A stretch of DNA of 7,392 bases, taken from JAUVIB01 sp964424545 (GTDB taxonomy: Bacteria > Calditrichota > Calditrichia > Calditrichales > Calditrichaceae). Under the pieces are notes generated by a model. That model made no database searches. It was not told the DNA's origin and saw nothing but the letters and a program-made list of their open reading frames with translations. Below, in pieces: positions 6,395 through 7,392 of this stretch. Position numbers and translations under genes: made by a program. Each line of letters opens with the position of its first letter. Position 1 is the stretch's first letter. The stretch is from the NCBI GenBank assembly GCA_964424545.1, contig CAYRJN010000189.1:1-7392 (forward strand). Direction: 5' to 3'.

Positions 6395-7270
6395 TTATTT
6401 TTTAGCCGTTAAGGCAATACCGCTAAAAATAATCAGCATACCGATAAACAGGGATGCTGAAATATGTTCATCAAGAATCAACCAGCCCCAAATCAACGCC
6501 AAAGGCGGAGCCGTATAGGTAACGAGAGACATTAAAACAACCGAAGCGCGTTTCAACATACGGAAATATAATAAAAAAGCGATGGACGTGCCAAAAACGC
6601 CGAGATAAAGAATCGATAAAATCGCTTTCATATCATAGGTTACCGACATGTTTTTTTCAAAAATAAAATGTAATATAAAAAAAGAAACGGATGTATAAAG
6701 AAGCGGCAGGGTCATCAAAGTTACGGTATGATACTTTTGACGCGCAACTTTAGCGCTAACGGAACCCGCCGCAGAAAAAGCCGGGCTGATTATCAAAGCA
6801 AACATGGCGTACGGCGCCATAGGATGCTCGAAATGCAATTGATCGCTGAAAATGACGGCCACGCCGATAAAACCGACCACAACACCGAGCGCTTTTTTTA
6901 TTGTCAACTCTTCAGAGGGTAAAAATTTGAGAGAAAATAAAATCACATAAAAGGGCATTACCGAAAATAAAACGCTGGCTAATCCTGAATTTACATATTG
7001 TTCTCCCCAATAAACGGCTGCATAGCCCCCTGTAAAATTCAACATGGCAAATGCGATAAAAAACAGATGCGATTTGAAATCTCGCGGAAATATTAATTTA
7101 AGTTTATAAAAATATATTAGTAATACAATAAAAGCAGCCAGAAAACGCCAGCCGGCCGCAAGAAAAGGCGGCACAACATCCAAGCCGATTTTAATCACCA
7201 ACCAGGTGGAACTCCAAATCAGGGATAGAATTATGAAAACAAAAATGCCCTTGTATTTTTGACTGCGCAT
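6395..7270 (-). CDS. EamA/DMT-family membrane transporter (RhaT-like, substrate unknown)
   Basis: The product has 291 residues from the chosen start, with about ten hydrophobic helices in two EamA repeats of five. This is the size and layout of the drug/metabolite transporter superfamily, inner-membrane carriers that usually export amino acids, metabolites or drugs. The first repeat opens with the signature IWSSTWLVIKIGL..VPPFLAAGWRF (about 18-43). The second ends FGTSIAFLLYFRMLK, then PPLALIWGWLILDEHIS (about 255-271). Substrate cannot be inferred. The frame is open up to 7300, but the first four codons of that longer reading lie in the terminator hairpin of the tRNA gene. AAGGAG lies 4 bases ahead of the ATG at 7270, so MRSQKYKG is the likely N-terminus. 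The hydrolase gene follows in the same direction after 101 bases, and a shared transcript is possible but unproven. Confidence 0.9.
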   Translation of the reverse strand: MRSQKYKGIFVFIILSLIWSSTWLVIKIGLDVVPPFLAAGWRFLAAFIVLLIYFYKLKLIFPRDFKSHLFFIAFAMLNFTGGYAAVYWGEQYVNSGLASVLFSVMPFYVILFSLKFLPSEELTIKKALGVVVGFIGVAVIFSDQLHFEHPMAPYAMFALIISPAFSAAGSVSAKVARQKYHTVTLMTLPLLYTSVSFFILHFIFEKNMSVTYDMKAILSILYLGVFGTSIAFLLYFRMLKRASVVLMSLVTYTAPPLALIWGWLILDEHISASLFIGMLIIFSGIALTAKK

Positions 7271-7274
7271 TTTT

Positions 7275-7280
7275 CTCCTT
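7275..7280 (-). promoter_or_regulatory. Shine-Dalgarno site that sets the transporter start
   Basis: AAGGAG on the minus strand lies 4 bases before the ATG at 7270. The in-frame ATGs at 7288 and 7300 have no such site and sit at the edge of, or inside, the terminator hairpin. Confidence 0.65.
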
Positions 7281-7288
7281 TTTTGCAT

Positions 7289-7323
7289 AAAAAAAGCCAT
7301 ATCGCTTACGCAATATGGCTTTT
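7289..7323 (-). terminator. Rho-independent terminator of the tRNA-Glu transcript
   Basis: Arms 7292-7302 (AAAAGCCATAT) and 7313-7323 (ATATGGCTTTT) pair over 11 bases around a 10-base loop in which two more C-G pairs can form. Read leftwards, the hairpin begins 3 bases after the tRNA 3' end and is followed by seven T residues (7289-7295). On the plus strand it ends in only four T residues. Leftward termination of the tRNA transcript is therefore the main role. Confidence 0.85.
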
Positions 7324-7326
7324 ATG

Positions 7327-7392
7327 TACTCCCAAGGGGATTTGAACCCCTGTCGCCGCCGTGAAAGGGCGGTGTCCTAGACCCCTAGACGA
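7327..7392 (-). tRNA. tRNA-Glu (anticodon UUC), 5' end cut by the window edge
   Basis: The minus strand reads TCGTCTAG...CTAGGACA (D arm) and then CCGCC-CTTTCAC-GGCGG, the anticodon arm with TTC at 7363-7365. The T arm is AGGGG-TTCAAAT-CCCCT (7335-7351), and TGGGAGT-A is the acceptor 3' strand with the discriminator base. The glutamate-type CTTTCAC loop and neighbouring stems match bacterial tRNA-Glu closely. Only the first seven bases (5' acceptor strand) lie outside the window. CCA is not encoded, since the next bases are CAT, so it must be added after transcription. The discriminator is A and base 72 is U; many bacterial tRNA-Glu have G73 and C72. Confidence 0.95.

Noticed and set aside
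7327..7392. tRNA-Glu 3' end as an integration site for a mobile element covering the window
   Set aside because: I see no integrase gene and no repeat of the tRNA 3' end elsewhere in the window.
1..7392. CRISPR array, toxin-antitoxin pair, retron or defence cluster
   Set aside because: There are no regularly spaced repeats, no small overlapping gene pair, and no nuclease, reverse transcriptase or helicase motif in any frame that I can recognise.

Overview
This is a bacterial, accessory-type window of moderate to low G+C (low 40s by eye) with AT-rich spacers. Clear Shine-Dalgarno sites (AGGAG, AAGGAG) precede most intact genes, which argues against a typical Bacteroidia genome, where such sites are weak. 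The protein types (GH95, sugar oxidoreductases, a lipoprotein-type export signal) and a tRNA-Glu gene without encoded CCA would fit an FCB-group or Calditrichota-like lineage. I hold that placement loosely.

Layout from left to right. At 41-1246 (-) is the front half of a GH95 (alpha-L-fucosidase type) lipoprotein that stops at the first catalytic asparagine motif. A 400-base AT-rich spacer (1265-1665) carries a degraded palindromic repeat. An intact aldo/keto reductase (1666-2640, -) and an intact Gfo/Idh/MocA oxidoreductase of the dihydrodiol/xylose dehydrogenase type (2824-3834, -) follow. On the opposite strand, 3908-4863 is the decayed remnant of a large carbohydrate-enzyme-like protein. 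It has no 5' part, three frameshifts at homopolymers and a probable internal deletion. Then come a membrane-anchored SxxK serine hydrolase (4884-6293, -), an EamA/DMT-family transporter (6395-7270, -), a bidirectional terminator hairpin and the 3' nine-tenths of a tRNA-Glu(UUC) gene cut by the window edge.

The most coherent reading of the left two thirds is a glycan or sugar-use locus in decay. Two polysaccharide-directed genes are broken, while the two soluble NAD(P)-dependent sugar/carbonyl reductases between them remain open. The hydrolase and transporter form a separate, codirectional pair with two perfect palindromes between them, and show no evident tie to the sugar genes. I saw no CRISPR array, toxin-antitoxin pair, intact transposon, phage gene or defence system, and nothing here that I would call a new biological system. 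The points worth a second look are the breakpoints, the start-codon corrections and the palindromes.
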